NCBI GenBank assembly: GCA_024036415.1
Contig: JAMWET010007157.1
Span: forward strand, 1,401,001-1,465,000
From: Prochilodus magdalenae
Taxonomy: Eukaryota > Chordata > Actinopteri > Characiformes > Prochilodontidae
DNA: 64,000 nt
Reading direction: 5' to 3'
Shown here: positions 39,401 to 52,709 of the stretch, piece by piece
How positions within the stretch are numbered: position 1 is the stretch's first letter
Layout of the letters: each line of letters opens with the position of its first letter
Made by a program: the position numbers and the translations under genes
The notes under the pieces: model-generated
Seen by the model: the letters and a program-made list of their open reading frames with translations, nothing else
Database searches by the model: none
Told to the model about the DNA's origin: nothing

Positions 39401-42236
39401 TTTATTTATAATTAACTGAAAGAACACTAAATGTTTGCCATATCAACAATGCACATATTCTACAACACTGGATGGCCTTCTGGTGAGAGGGATACTAAAT
39501 ACTAACCTGGCTATAGCTAATATTTGACAGCATGATCTTTAACATGTTCATATTGGTATGACAGTAATAGGTCCATGTTTTCATTTATTAGCAGCAGTGC
39601 TGGGATTAATGCATAAAGAATTTAAATGTTTTAAAAGCAGTTTTAGCCAGCATGAGTAGTAATTAATGAACATACTAAAAATCTCAAGCGCATAAAATAC
39701 CGTAAATATTCATACAGCACAACTTGCCACTCAGCTTCAGACATTTTGTAGGTATTACACTGCTACACACTAGTAGTACATATAGAGGCATTTCATTTTA
39801 CGTTAGCACATTCAGTTCATTAAAGCCACAATCAACAAATTAACAAAATATACTTAGTATTTAATGTAGAGCTGTTACAAAAATCTTTTTCCATCAACAT
39901 AACATCCAAACTGGTTTATCATCACAGTCCAAACAATACCTTGTATCTCCGAAATGGCAACTTTACAAATGAACATTCTTAATTTGTAATTTTGGCCCGT
40001 TTTTATATTGGTTTGTTTGCCATGAAACATTCATGCGGTGTAAAGATCCATAGCAAGTGGAACAAAAATAGGAATAATCCAAGGACATACAAGGTTTTGC
40101 TCCAACAGCCCAGTTTATTGACACTCTCATTTTGTTGACTACCTGTCCTTAAATTATCTAACCTGGAGCAGCACCTTCAACAAGAGTGACAATACACATT
40201 CAGGGTCGTGCTACTTCATGTTTTTATGTTGTACTGATTTATCTTAACGCTACAGTGATGCTAACACCACCTCTTAAAGTTGAAAGTTGTATTATGAGAC
40301 CATCAAAATGGTTATTTCTTCACATTCTGTTGATCATTTTTGTTACTTCTGAAATGTTTTCAACTAAAAATCATGGAATGGAATATTATGGACGTGTCTC
40401 TGCATGTATTGAAAAAATATAAAAATTTATGAGCAAAACGTACAAATGTGACAAGAGTTTTTCCTGTTTTCTCTTAAGAGATTACCTCTTAATGGGTAGT
40501 GTGAGTTCTCTTAAAGGACTATTAATTAACCAGCACTGATTATAATACAAACATTGCATACTGGCATACAAGTTAGTCAATACTAAAACAGTTCATAATG
40601 ACAAACGTTTCATAATCATCAATAAATATGTTCATCAACAATACTCCAATATTTACATCAAATTTTTTTTAAGATTTTAAAATTTGATAACTAACACATC
40701 TGAACATTTTTGTTTATTTGGTATGTTTAGAATTGATTCAGAGAGTTCATACTGTTACACAGTCAAAAATCTTTTTTTATTATTTTAAGACTTGAATGAT
40801 TTTCAGTTACTGTTTTCCAAATAATTTTTCCAATATTTTTGTACTATTTATTTTTAACAGGGTTTATTGGGGGGATAAAAAGCAAGTGATGTTAATGTTA
40901 ACACGGTAGGAACCACTAAGCTGGTTTCAAATGTATGCACATTACATGTGACCAGTGGAGCAAAATCAACTTTCCATTGTACATTCACAATGAGGGTAGA
41001 TCTATAGTTTCATCTTGATAAATATGGATACGTAATTAGCTCCTCATGCTTTTTGAAGCTGCCTCAACACTAGATAGTATAGCTTCATGTTAAGAACCAA
41101 CTACAATAAATGCCAAGAAAAACTGAATGTCTATCATGTGTCATCATACATGACAGAAATATGTAGTTCAAGAGGTCTATTTTAGAGTGTTTTTTAAAAA
41201 TAAATGATTGTTGGGTTCATTCGTTTCCTGTGATGTATTCAGCCACATCAAGCAGTGAAGATCTGGTAAGCAAAAGCATCCCAGTTGTTCATTTAATGGC
41301 ATCACACGACGGTGCTGCTTAGGAGATGTTTTAGCACATAGCTACCTGCAAAGATCAGATTCAGATTTCTAAAAGACAAATGTCATCAAAAAAGTTTAAA
41401 CATCATTTTTACATTATATTTTTGTGAACGTGAATCTACACCAAACTAGGGATGTACAATGATAATAAAATCATGTCATCAGCAGGTAACAGTGGTGAAA
41501 AATATTTTATAAATGTCAGACAGATGATATTTCAAACCAATATCTGGAAGACCAGAATATTTAGGTGATGCTAGGTAAGATGTCTAACCGTTGTTTATCC
41601 CAAACAAAAAACACTGTTTCTCTTTTCTCTATATCTATTTAGGCAGATATATTCTATATTTTAGAAATGCTTGTGTTGGTGGATATGTCCATGAAAAATA
41701 TCCAAGTATCCCATATCAGTGCAACCTACATCAAACAAAACATTACAAATTCCTATCTTCAGGGTGCCCTTAGTAGACCACCAGTTCTGTAAGGTATAAC
41801 CACCTAACCATGTTCCCATGCAGATACTTCCTCTGGGTATGCATGCAGAGTCTGCACAAGTGACTATGGTTTAAAACAGCATGCAGGTGTAAAACGTTTG
41901 GCCCTGGATGTTGCAAGCCTTCTCCAAATGAGCTCACACTTGCTTTTACAGGGCGAACCATTGTGTAGTTTTAAAAGCCATGAAAACATTTAAACAGTGC
42001 TTGTGTCATTGATTCTCAAGATGAGAATCTTCTAAATAAGTCGCAAATTAAACACTTAAGCCCATATATTGCTGCCTGCCTTTATCGCAGTATTTAATGT
42101 AAAATTCATATTTAAATACGTGTGCCACTGAGATCCTGACAATAAGAAACCTCATTATTAAATCCCGATGTATGTCCACAACCCTTCCCACCTCACTTAA
42201 CCCACACAGTGTCGATATCCTTTTTCTCAGCTTGAT
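36463..42236. other. Downstream flank of trhr, no other gene seen
   Basis: A+T-rich sequence without recognisable exons or named transposons. The trhr 3' UTR presumably occupies the right end; an ATTAAA on the minus strand at 42093-42098 is a possible poly(A) signal about 140 bases past the stop codon. Confidence 0.5.
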
Positions 42237-45200
42237 TTAAGCAATACTGAACATGCCTGCAGTGACCGCTCCTCCATCCTGGTCAGAAAAGTTCACCCTC
42301 TTGACTGAAACACTGTACGCACCGATGTCCTCCTGCTCTGTCTCATACTCTGGACTTTCATGAGATGAATCTTTGATGACACTGTAGTAAACAGGGGCAC
42401 TGTGTTTGGCTGCCTTCTCTTTGCTGGAGCTACTTTTACAGTGGCAGAGCTTCTTAAAAGCTGTGCGGAACTTCTGGGACATGGCGTTGTATATGATGGG
42501 GTTGATGGCACTGTTGGTGTAGATGCTCATGCGGCAGAAGAGCAGGAACCAGGTGTTGAGATACGGAGGGTCCATCAGTGAGTTGACAACAACCAGAGTG
42601 CGATAAGGCATCCACAGCAGAGCAAACAAGACCACCACTACCGCCAGCATTTTGGTTACCTAGAGCGATGAAGGGAAATGGAGAGTAACTAAATACAACC
42701 ATGATTTACCTACACACACAACTTCTACTGTCCATACTACAATCACAAACACTTCGTAGAATGTTTATGTCCCATTTATCCTAATGACAAACTGTGGGGC
42801 ACATCCATTAACAAAATACATTAATGTAAAGTGCGTTATTAATTTGAAATGATTCTATTTGTTAGTATTGATATAAAGCATCACACTGTTAAGATCTGAT
42901 TTTGTAGTTGTGCTAATTGTGCCATTGACAACCTGGCTAATTTTAACTACCTATAACAATATAGTATTTTAGGGCAGAAACTCAATTTTACCTGGCAAAA
43001 TTAAACAAGTTGCTTTAGTTTCTCAAAAAGATTGTTAGTGTTTTGCCAGCACTACGTAAAGCTTATCTGGTAGCAGTTACGAAAGAACAAATTTGTGGGT
43101 GGAACATAAACAATGTAAAAGTCAATAAATAGAAATGTAGTGAACCAAAAACCCTAGAAATATAGCATCCTAAATCATGCTGATGGAATAGTCTGTCTCT
43201 TCTTTATTTGCATATAATATTCCTTTGACCATTGCATGGACCCTTCAGGCTGGTCCCCTTTAAATAAAAATAAATTGTCCATGTAATACCATCTTAAAGT
43301 GTCTAATTACTTCAGATAACTTCAGTGATAAGATTAGAACTGTGTCTTTTGTACATACACTGTAACTGGTTTAGGACATTTAAATATACTTCATTATTAA
43401 CTAAACTACATACTTGGTTTCCTGTAAATTGGTATAATGGATATTCAAAGTATAAATGTTTTGCCATATTAAGGACATTCTGCAAATCAGTCGGTAGAAT
43501 TATAGCCACCATCTCACACATACTGTAATATACACTACCACTTAAAAATGAAGAATCACTATTGAACTTGTTTTTAAAAAGGTTTTGTATAGACACATTC
43601 CCCACAAATCTAAAGAACCATTTCAGCATGCAAAGTACTAAATAGAACCATTGTCCTCAGTAAGGAACCCATAAACAAAACAGCTTTTTTGTTTTTGAAT
43701 GCTGCAGAATGTATTTATAGTCAATTCTGTAATGAATATTGGATGTCAAAATGGCACATTTGTGCTTTTATCATTTTTAATAGTGTATAATAAATATGAT
43801 TAATCTAAGTGATGAATTAAAACTTTCTTGTGGTAAACAGTAGCATATATTTAGTAGCATATACAGTGGGGTGCGAAAGTTTGGGCAGACTTGTTAATTT
43901 TCCTGATTTACCTTTATAAAGCATTGATTGTTTGGATAAAAAATTCCGTTAAATATATCATATAGGGGACAAACACAGTGATATTTAAAAAGTGAAATGA
44001 AGTTTACATGAATTGCAGAAAGTGTGCAATAATTGTCTAAACAAAATTAGGCAGGTGCATAAATTTGGGCACCAAAAAAAAATGAAAAAAACATTAACTC
44101 AATATTTAGTAGATCCTCCTTTCGCAGAAATAACAGCCTCTAAACGCTTCCTATAGCTTCTAATGAGAGTCTGGATTGTGGCTGAAGGTATTTTAGACCA
44201 TTCTTCTTTACAAAACATCTCTAGTTCATTCAGGTTTGATGGTTTTCGAGCATGGACAGCTCTCTTTAAGTGACACCGCAGATTTCCAATAATATTCAGG
44301 TCTGGGGACTGAGATGGCCATTCCAGCACGTTGTACTTGTTCCTCTGCATGAATGCATTAGTAGATTTTCAGCAGTGTTTAGGGTCGTTGTCTTGTTGGA
44401 AGATCCAGCCCCGGCGCAGCTTCAGCTTTGTCACTGATTCCTGGACATTGGTCTCCAGAATCTGCTGATATTGATTGGAATCCATGCGTCCCTCAACTTT
44501 AACAAGACTCCCAGTTCCTGTACTGCTGGAACCACCACCAAATCTTACTGTAGGTAGCAGGTGTTTTTCTTGGAGTGCTGTGTTCTTTTTCCTCCATGCA
44601 TAACGGCCCTTGTTATGCCCAAATAACCCTATTCTAGTTTCATCAGTCCACAGCACCTTATTCCAAAATTAAGCTGGCTTGTCCAAATGTGCTTTAGCAT
44701 AGCTCAAGCGGCTCTGTTGTGGGTGAGAGAAAAGGCTTCCTCTGCATTACTCTCCCATACAGCATCTCCTTGTGTAAAGTGCGCCGAATAGTTGAATGAT
44801 GCACAGGGACTCCATCAGCAGCAAGATCATGTTGTAAGTCTTTGGTGCTGGTCTGTTCTCACAGTGGAGACTGAAAGCTGAAATCTCTGAGATAGCTTTC
44901 TGTATCCTTCCCCTATACCATGACGGTGAACAATCTTTGTTTTCAGGTCATTTGAAAGTTGTTTTGAGACCCCCATGCTGCGACTCTTCAGAGAAGATGC
45001 AAAGAGGAGAAAAACTTACAATTGCCCCCCTTAAATACCCTTTCTCATAACTGGAGTCACCTGTGTATGGAGGTCAAGGGTCACTGAACTTACCAAACCA
45101 AATTTCCAATCATTAGTTCTAAAGGTTTTGAAATCAATAAAATGACAACAGTGCCCAAATTTATGCACCTACCTACTTATGTTTAACCAATTTTTGCACA

Positions 45201-46709
45201 CTTTCTGTAAATCATATAAACTTCATTTCACTTCTTAAATATCACTTTGTTTGTCCCCTATATTATATATTTAACGCAATTTTTTTATCCAAACAATCAA
45301 TGCTTTATAAAGGTAAATCAGGAAAATTAACAAGGCTGCCCAAACTTTCACACCCCACTGTAGATAGGTAGGTAAATTTCCTGTTAGATATTCAGTTTCC
45401 TTGTACATCTGGGCTGTTATTGTAATTGAGAACGCAATGAGAGAAAGTAGGTACAGCTCAGTATTATACGTCAGCAGGTCCAAGGTATTTGTAGCTTTTG
45501 CTGGAACACTGCATGTGTCATGTTTGTCATGGTCCTTTGCCTGACGGCTCCCCCTAATTACTTTCTCAGAAAACACATCTGTCTGAGGCAACAGCTTTTG
45601 GCTGCATTGAATAGTTCATGGTATTTCACTGTCTAGCTTTGATGTGCTCAATTATGTTAATAGAAGACTTGTTGTATGTAACTGTTCATATAACCTTCTT
45701 GGAAATAAATTTACAGTAATAAATGTAATTGTCAGTGAGTTCAGAGATGAAAGGGAGTGAGAGCATTTGTGCACATTTGGTAGCTCAATATTTAGTTAAG
45801 AAAAACTCTCATTTTTAAACTGTTACTTGCTGGAACCAGGTCATGGCAAAGTCTGTAATGCTATTTTGATTAAGTTACATCTCAATCTCTTCTCATTGCT
45901 CATATAAAGTAGCACTGCACCTGTTTTCTGGAGGAAACAGCACCCTTGTTTGGTTTGCAGGAGACCTTCACTGTGCTGTTTGTCCGTCCCTGGTGGATCG
46001 AATCATTTCCTCTTTCTGACAGATTTGAAGGTAACGGGTTCATGAACAGTATTCTAGCAATGAGCCCATACAGCACAGTGGCCACTATCAGTGGGATCAC
46101 ATAAAACAAGGTAAAGTCCAGAAAGTATATTGGCATATAGAGATTCCTTGACACCCGGTAGCCACATCGGACAACAACGCCATTAGCATAAACCATCTCA
46201 TGGGTATCGACTAGGAAAAACCACATGATGCAGTAGAGAGAGGTGAAAATCCAAACGCAGGCAATGATCTTCTTGGCTCTGGACACTGTGCAGATAAACT
46301 GAGCCTTGATGGAATGACATATTGCAATGTAGCGTTCAACAGTAAAAGCTGTGATGGAGCAGGAGGAAACATTGATGCCCAGATACTGCAAGTAGGTGAT
46401 GCACAAGCAGCCAGCATAGCCATAGATCCATGAAGAAACAACCTCAGAGATGTTGGGCAGTCCTGCAGCCAGGAGAACAATGAGATCTGCGATAGCCAAG
46501 CTAACCAGATAACAGTTGGTCGGAGTCATCATATGTTTGGTTCTGAGAACCACCAAGACCACCATCACATTGCCAGCTATTCCCACCCCACAGATCAGCA
46601 AAGTGAGGAATATGGTGATGATCTGGACCTCCAGAGAGTTCTCAGGCATCTTGGCCAAAGGTTCACCATTGGTGAAGTTCATGATGGTGCTGAAAGTAAC
46701 ATTTTCCAT
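42237..46709 (-). CDS. trhr: Thyrotropin-releasing hormone receptor (class A GPCR), two coding exons
   Basis: This gene encodes the seven-transmembrane plasma-membrane receptor for the tripeptide TRH; the family signals mainly through Gq and phospholipase C. Coding exons are 45921-46709 (263 codons) and 42237-42659 (140 residues plus stop), giving 403 residues against about 398 in mammals. The donor is CAG|GTGCAG and the acceptor ends CTCTAG. The intron is phase 0, just before TM6 (SSRKQ|VTKML), where I recall the known TRHR intron. The start is the ATG beginning MENVTF; upstream in-frame codons belong to an exon that begins at 46786. Visible motifs are an N-glycosylation sequon at N3, Asp75 in TM2 (LAIAD), ERY at 125-127 ending TM3, WMPY in TM6 and NSAINPIIY in TM7. 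The TRH-contacting residues known from mammals (Tyr106, Asn110, Tyr282, Arg306) correspond to Tyr109, Asn113, Tyr282 and Arg306 here, so binding should be intact. The tail contains YSVIKDSSH, like the mammalian type 1 tail. The subtype (1, 2 or 3) is unresolved; linkage to ocstamp argues for a copy distinct from the human 8q gene. Confidence 0.95.
43864..45360 (-). mobile_element. Nearly complete Tc1-like transposon with about 210-bp inverted repeats, in the trhr intron
   Basis: The element starts CAGTGGGGTGCGAAAGTTTG and ends with the complement of a nearly identical sequence, flanked by TA on both sides (43862-43863 and 45361-45362), the classic Tc1/mariner target duplication. Inverted repeats extend about 210 bases, roughly 43864-44075 and 45148-45360, with a handful of mismatches. 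It is 1497 bp long and lies wholly inside the trhr intron, in the same orientation as the gene. Confidence 0.93.
44099..44976 (-). pseudogene. Inactive Tc1-family transposase
   Basis: Reading starts at ATG 44976 ([16 protein letters not shown]) with the usual N-terminal helix-turn-helix region. It continues through [11 protein letters not shown] (first catalytic Asp) and FQQDNDPKH (second Asp) and ends in [10 protein letters not shown]. The third catalytic residue is lost: the normal family motif PDLNPIEN reads PDLNIIGN, a GAA to GGA change at about 44289-44291. There are also in-frame stops (for example after DPKHC near 44366 and before FWNKVLW near 44668) and at least one disrupted stretch near 44850. 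The protein cannot be an active transposase. Confidence 0.9.
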
Positions 46710-47229
46710 TGTAGGAGGAACTGGCTGCTTCTTCTCTTGTAAGGTTTCTGGATTTTTTTTCAGTATCAGATGACACAACAGATACCCTGCAAACACAAAC
46801 AAATAACCAAAAAAGTCAAAAACAATATTATTTCAAAGAAATATAGCAACACTCGAGGGTAGGAATAGGTGATATGGCAAAAATATATAACATCTAATTA
46901 CTAAGATACACAATTAACTGTATTATGTTTTCAAATACAGAAACCGCCCAGATGTACTTGTAAAGTGAATAGCTTTCTTATAAAAAATTAGCAAGTTTAT
47001 CTACAAAGCATTATATGAGTTTATATGAAGTTATGAAATATATACGATATTAATATATACCAATGGAATGAGAGAAATGAGAAGCTTATGTAAGAGAATA
47101 GATAAACCAAAACAAAACGCTTTAAAGCAACTTTAAAAGCATTTACAGCATTCAAAAGCATTTTGAATTGGATACTCCTAAAGCTGCATTGTCCATTAAA
47201 AGAAGGAAACAGCTATTGCAGACACTTAC

Positions 47230-47385
47230 CATGACTATCTTTTTTATTTCTAGAATTGTAACTCTTCTGGTCTTGTAGAAAAGATTAGAGGGGCACCGAT
47301 TTTCCAAAGCTGTGTAGTGTTCCTCAGCGTGCTCCTCTCCAGTGAAGTGCAGCTCCTAATGAGGCAGCAACATACTGCAGAGTGC
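47230..47385 (-). other. trhr: Candidate 5' noncoding exon of trhr
   Basis: On the minus strand a good donor, GTCATG|GTAAGTGTC, ends an exon at 47230. The coding exon then begins at 46786 after a pyrimidine-rich acceptor, TTTGTGTTTGCAG|GGTATC. Joining the two gives a 5' leader with an intron of about 440 bases, as expected for TRHR genes, whose 5' UTR is usually split. The upstream limit is a guess, because no TATA box was found; an inverted CCAAT motif lies at about 47457-47464. The ATG formed by the last bases of this exon would be an upstream AUG outside the receptor reading frame or a short upstream ORF. Transcript data would be needed to fix the 5' end. Confidence 0.5.
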
Positions 47386-50286
47386 CAGCACTGATTCTGC
47401 TCCCGTTTTCTCCCTCCCTTCCTCTCCATCCATCCCTCTGCCTCTCTCTCTTGTCGTCCAATGGTTAGCCCTCCTTTTTACTCCCTCTCGCTTGCTTCTT
47501 AGTTTTCCATTTCCACTCTCTTACTGTCACCACCCTTTCACACCCTTAATCTCGTTCCTTAACATCTCCTCTAATTATCAAGCGTAATTATATATCCCAT
47601 AACAAAACCACAAACATAATGAACTAACTTTAACTTACTCTGCCTGTTCTGCTGGTCTACCTACTAATAACTTACTTTTATCCAATAATGAATATAATAC
47701 ATTTTTGCTACAAATTTTCTGCTGTACAGACAGTTTTTTCAATAATAGCAGAAATTGTGTGTGTTAATAAACCAAAGACAAATTTAAACTAGTTTTAAAT
47801 GTTTTTACTGAGATTGGAACTTCAATTCCAACTTCTATTAGGTAATCAAAGTTTAGAACCAAAATAACAGAAAGAGGCTCAAGCAGATGTACAGTATGTG
47901 CATAATAACTAAAAGGTATGTGCAAATGGTCAGTATCTGCAGATCTAAGATCATGAAGGAGGAACGTAAACAGTGAGACATTCTGTGAATTAAGTGGCTG
48001 CTAGAATATTTAAATCTTTATAGATTAATAGCAGGCCTATCCCAAAAGATACAGGTAGCCAGTGCAGCTCGTTCAGAGTGATTTTTTTTTCGTTAGGACC
48101 TAGCAGTATAGAACAAGTCGCTCCCAGTACATACTTCAGTTATTCGTGTTGCGAATGCTTTTGTTAACGCACCTGCCTTTGAGCCAACAATGGAACAGGT
48201 AGAGACTGCTAAACACTTTGCTATCTCTCCTGCAGGTGGGCCGAGGTCCTGAGATGATGGCCCTGGCCTTGGTCTTCTTCTAGCAGTGATTTGGAATGCT
48301 CCTTGAGGACTTTGCTCCCATGGGATGAGATGCTGACAACCACACCAATGTACCTATGTTTCCTTGGGACTGCAGGAAACCACTTGGAGATATCCTAGAC
48401 CCAGGCACCTAGAGAACAGGAAATAGTTGTCACCCTCTGTCTAAGGTGCTGCTGCAGGAGGAGAGCTGAGAGCTTCAAACAGGTTAGTGGGGGTAAAGTG
48501 AAGCAGAGGAAGCATAATCCATACTATTCTGTTCAAATCAATTAAGTTGATTCTATTCTGTGTTCTCTTCATCGTGTTCAAGTTTGATAATATACTGAAG
48601 ACAGCAACTTTGATAAATGAGTGAAGGCTCCATCCTAAATTGCAACATTAGAGATACATTTAGAAATATTTAGAGTGGATAATTATTAAGAGTTGATGTA
48701 TTAAACTGGTTGGTTGTGTTTTGAGTGCTTTGTGCCCACTTTCTGCTTATCTACATAGAAATGGTACTTATAAGCCCCTAGAAGCTGCAGCTATTTTGGC
48801 AATAACAAAAGCATGGTGCAAAGCAATATTAAATATTGTTAATATAGATTAGTGAGTCCAAAATTCTCCAAACACAGTTCTATAGCTTAGAAGTAAAACA
48901 AGTAATAAGCCTTAGAATTTATTAATACTGGGTGTTTAAGCTATTTAAGGGTTAAAAGGTAAAGCAAACAAAAATAACAACTCTCTGTTTTGAAACCCTT
49001 AAACCAGTTGTGTTTGGAAAACTCCTAAAAACAATGTTTATTAAAAAATAGTGCATCTTTTGTAGTAAGGGTGAGTCGAAGCTTGAAGCCTATTTCAACA
49101 TGACAATAGCAAGCCGCATTCTGCATGTGTCAGAGAGTGTGCTTGTATGGTTGCACACCTCAGCACTTCCATAACAGAACAATATGCTTTTATGACGGGA
49201 TCAACTGGTATCTTCAGTTCCAAAACTATCATTCAGTGCTGTTATCTGATCAAATGTCAATGCAACACAGACATGAACAAGTTCAACTGCCAGCTTTTTG
49301 AAATTTATTTTAGGCATCAGATTTAAAACAAAGTTCATAAGGTGAAACAACAAATATTGTTTCTTTAATTTAATCATAACATATAGACCAATTATTTATA
49401 GTTAATATAGTCTCAATTATTTTGGAACAGATGTTTGTAAGAAGCTAATTATTCTGACTGCACCTCTTTCTTTCCTTTGTCTTATCTTCAACTCTTATCT
49501 TCAACTCAGTCTTTTTTTGTGTATCTTTCTGTGTTTTCTGTTTCTTCTACTTTTCTTTGACTCTTATTGCTTCTGTCTTGTGAACTCTGCTCTGACACGT
49601 CTTCCTCTAATTTTTGGGTGTCTGTACTGGTGGGAACTAAATTGCTGTTGTAATTTAGAAGCCACACAACGTTTTTGGTGTGCGAGTTGTTTGTGTTGTT
49701 CTACACCATAAAAGCCTTCCATTTGTTCTGCAGTGGGAGTTTCAAAAGGTCCCACTGGCTGTTCCATTTACCTCATGTCCTTCTTCTCTCCTCACTATCC
49801 CATACTCCACCCTCACTAGCCACTTCAGAATTATAATTACTCTATACTACAGTAGAAAAGGCTTGGCATGCCACCATTACCAATATGGTGTAACCAATTG
49901 TATACAATGACATTTAATGCAGTGAAATGCTTGTATATCGTTTAATTAATTAAAGTTGAAATCAGTAAATGCATATTAAATTGACTCCATTATGCCTGAC
50001 AGTGGCTTAAATGAAATGGCTTTAAAAGATATTGACAATGGAGCATGTCCCATTTCTTCACTTATTGATTTTCGTATCCAGATCCCCAGTGACTCATTCA
50101 TCTAGGTCATCAAGTATTTATGCTTTCAGTGATTTGTGGTCAGAGCTGTTGAACAACTTGGGCAGGCGTTCTTCAGACTCCATAAACCTATTTAACTTTT
50201 AATATGTCATGTGCATAAAAAACAAGATATTAATGGACCAATGAGTTGACTTAGCCTGCTCAATATAAAAAAAAAATCTATGTGTG

Positions 50287-50288
<2 letters not shown>

Positions 50289-50331
<43 letters not shown>
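50289..50331. repeat. (TA)n microsatellite
   Basis: About 20 uninterrupted TA units are flanked by TGTGTATG and TGTATATG. Confidence 0.97.
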
Positions 50332-50339
<8 letters not shown>

Positions 50340-51824
50340 TGACTGAAAATCTAGTCTCAAAATTACAAATAAGCTCTGAAAGGAGAAAACTAGTCTTCAA
50401 CTATGTTTATTCTCAGATGCATAAACTTTAGCAATTTCACATATATTACTCAGTGGATTAATGTTCACAGCCAGAAGGTGGAAAATAGTGAAAACTTGAT
50501 TACAGGTTTCTGAAAACACGTCAAAAGGAGACTGGAGCGTGGACTAAAATAGCATATCCATAAATAGATGAATACACTTCTGTTCAGACCTGAGCTCCTG
50601 AGGGACTTTGGAAGTTTAGCCAAAATAGATGCTGCATTAACTTCAGGCGCAAAACACTAAGCTGAGTGGATAAAAAAGCCCCTAGGGCTGGAAGGCTATA
50701 GATCTGAGTGACATATAACTGAACATGAACCTGTTAAATGAATTAACTTTGGATAGATGGACTTAAAGTTAGCTACTGCACCTTAAAAAAAGAGACAATG
50801 ACGCATCAGGACACAGAAGGATCACCTTGCTAAATTATCACCTGTGCTAAATAATCTTTAAAACATTTGGCCTGTTTAGTGGATTATCTACTAAGAACGT
50901 CATATACATGAACACAGACACAACTTTGTAGTTGTTTGACTTGCAAGCCTTTTTAATATGAAAGCCCATTTCTGCAAGGTACAAGAAAAATGCATTCTCC
51001 TTAGTTTCAGGCTCAAACTATTCGTTACTTATTTTATCAATCTTGTAACATTCTGCCACTGGCTGGGCTGCCATGGAGGCTCATGGGAGGTGCAACACTT
51101 TGCAAAATGGACTTTAGATGTTGTTGTTGATGTGTCTGTTCATTAGTTAGGGTTTATGGCTTGAGGTGACCTTTCTGCTTCTTTGTGCTGTGAAATATGC
51201 CTTTCTGCTGTTGGTTCTAATAAAACAACTATATGCTACATGATATTGTAAAATTCCTCCCAAGTTTTACTGAGCGAGTAAACATTTTCGGAACCGACAT
51301 GATTAAGGTTCAAATATTTGATTGTGCAAACCGAAGACTAAATGTGTGTATTTATGCCCCTTACAAATTACTGTTTAGCTTTGGACAAAGTAAGAGTGTT
51401 CAAAGTTGAGAACCATGTGACACGACTGACAAGAGCACCAAAAAAAAAAAAACAAAAAAAAAACTGCATCCATATTTTACCAAAAACAAGTTCTTTCCAA
51501 TCTTCACACACTTCACCAGATTACGCAATTCGTTATACTAATCTACTCCCAGTTTTCTATTCTTTTAGAGGGAATCTCCCATAAACACATATAAACTGAG
51601 GTAATAGCACCGGTTTTGGAGGCACTGAAGTAGAATTACACTTGTTTAGTAAAATTGTAACAGCCACCAACGCTAGTAGAGAGAGAAGTCTGGAGAGTAG
51701 GGAAATGACCCGGTGGGCCGGTATTGCTTTGGGCCTGTTATTGTGAGCTAATAAATAAACCTGTGCGTTAAAGTACAAAAACGCTTAGACAAACTAACCC
51801 TAATAGCAACGGCACTATCGTTGC

Positions 51825-51960
51825 CTTCACACATGGATTCGTTGGTCGTCTCCATCAAAAAAGAAGGACTCGTCACTGAAGATGACCTGCTGCCACTTCA
51901 AGTTACACCACACCATTTCTATTAATCAGGGCCCATTTTCCCAAAAGCATTTTAGGATTA
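51825..51960 (-). mobile_element. Possible Tc1-like relic
   Basis: On the minus strand, AGTGACGAGTCCTTCTTTTT and then GATGGAGACGACCAACG read SDESFFFDGDDQR, like the first catalytic Asp segment of Tc1-type transposases. No other motif is recognisable nearby. Confidence 0.3.
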
Positions 51961-52709
51961 AGACCATATTAACCAGTACAAAGTGTTCAGTGGTGTGATG
52001 CCTATTCTACCAGTTATGAGCTATTCTTGCAATTAGATGGTTTTGATGAAAGCAGTTCTCTCTACAGCTAAACTGAGATTATAGAGTCATGGCCTGGATA
52101 TGTCTACAGTCAAGTTACTGACATCAAGTGGAGGTTCAGTGGCATCACAGTCCACCTTCTACAGTAATGAAGAAATCCCAAGAATTACACATGCTGCACT
52201 AGGTAATAGTTAAATAGGAATAATTTAAAGGTAATTGTGAGAGTAATTAAGATTTTATTATGGTTCTTCTAAGGGTGCTTTCAGTTAATACGTAACTTAA
52301 CCAGGCATAAGCCAGAGTTTTCAAAGGCAGCAGAATTGTTCTTATTTACAAGTGATTTTACTAGCAAACATCTAGTGTAATCGCTGTTGCATCTGTTAAC
52401 AGACAGTGGGGTCTAACAGTCTATGACCACTTTGAAAATGTTTCTTTATTTATTTATTCGTCAGTTAAACCTGATAAAAACGACTGAAAGTTCTACCATT
52501 TTGAACAATTTAAAACACAAATGTTATAAGAAGTAAAATTATGCATAATTCATTTACAATACAATTCTGTTCTGTTAAAAATAATACAATTGAAGCAATC
52601 ATGGTACACATGGAACTTGAGTTAAGTTACTCTTACAACCGATGTGTAAAACTGACCAAGACTGATCGCTCGATTTCACCTCATCATTCCCCTATATCTT
52701 CTTCTACAT

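Larger units (their letters stand above)
47386..52709. other. Intergenic between ocstamp and trhr
   Basis: The region just upstream of trhr (47390-47530) is pyrimidine-rich on the plus strand. A somewhat G+C-rich unassigned block lies at 48180-48480. No gene was recognised; a (TA)n microsatellite and a doubtful Tc1 relic lie within. Confidence 0.5.

Noticed and set aside
46211..46773. Open frames on both strands inside trhr exon 45921-46786
   Set aside because: Shadows of the receptor frame; only the frame with TM segments and GPCR motifs is real.
48180..48480. G+C-richer block upstream of trhr as a possible exon or gene
   Set aside because: Stops in all frames at short spacing and no recognisable domain.
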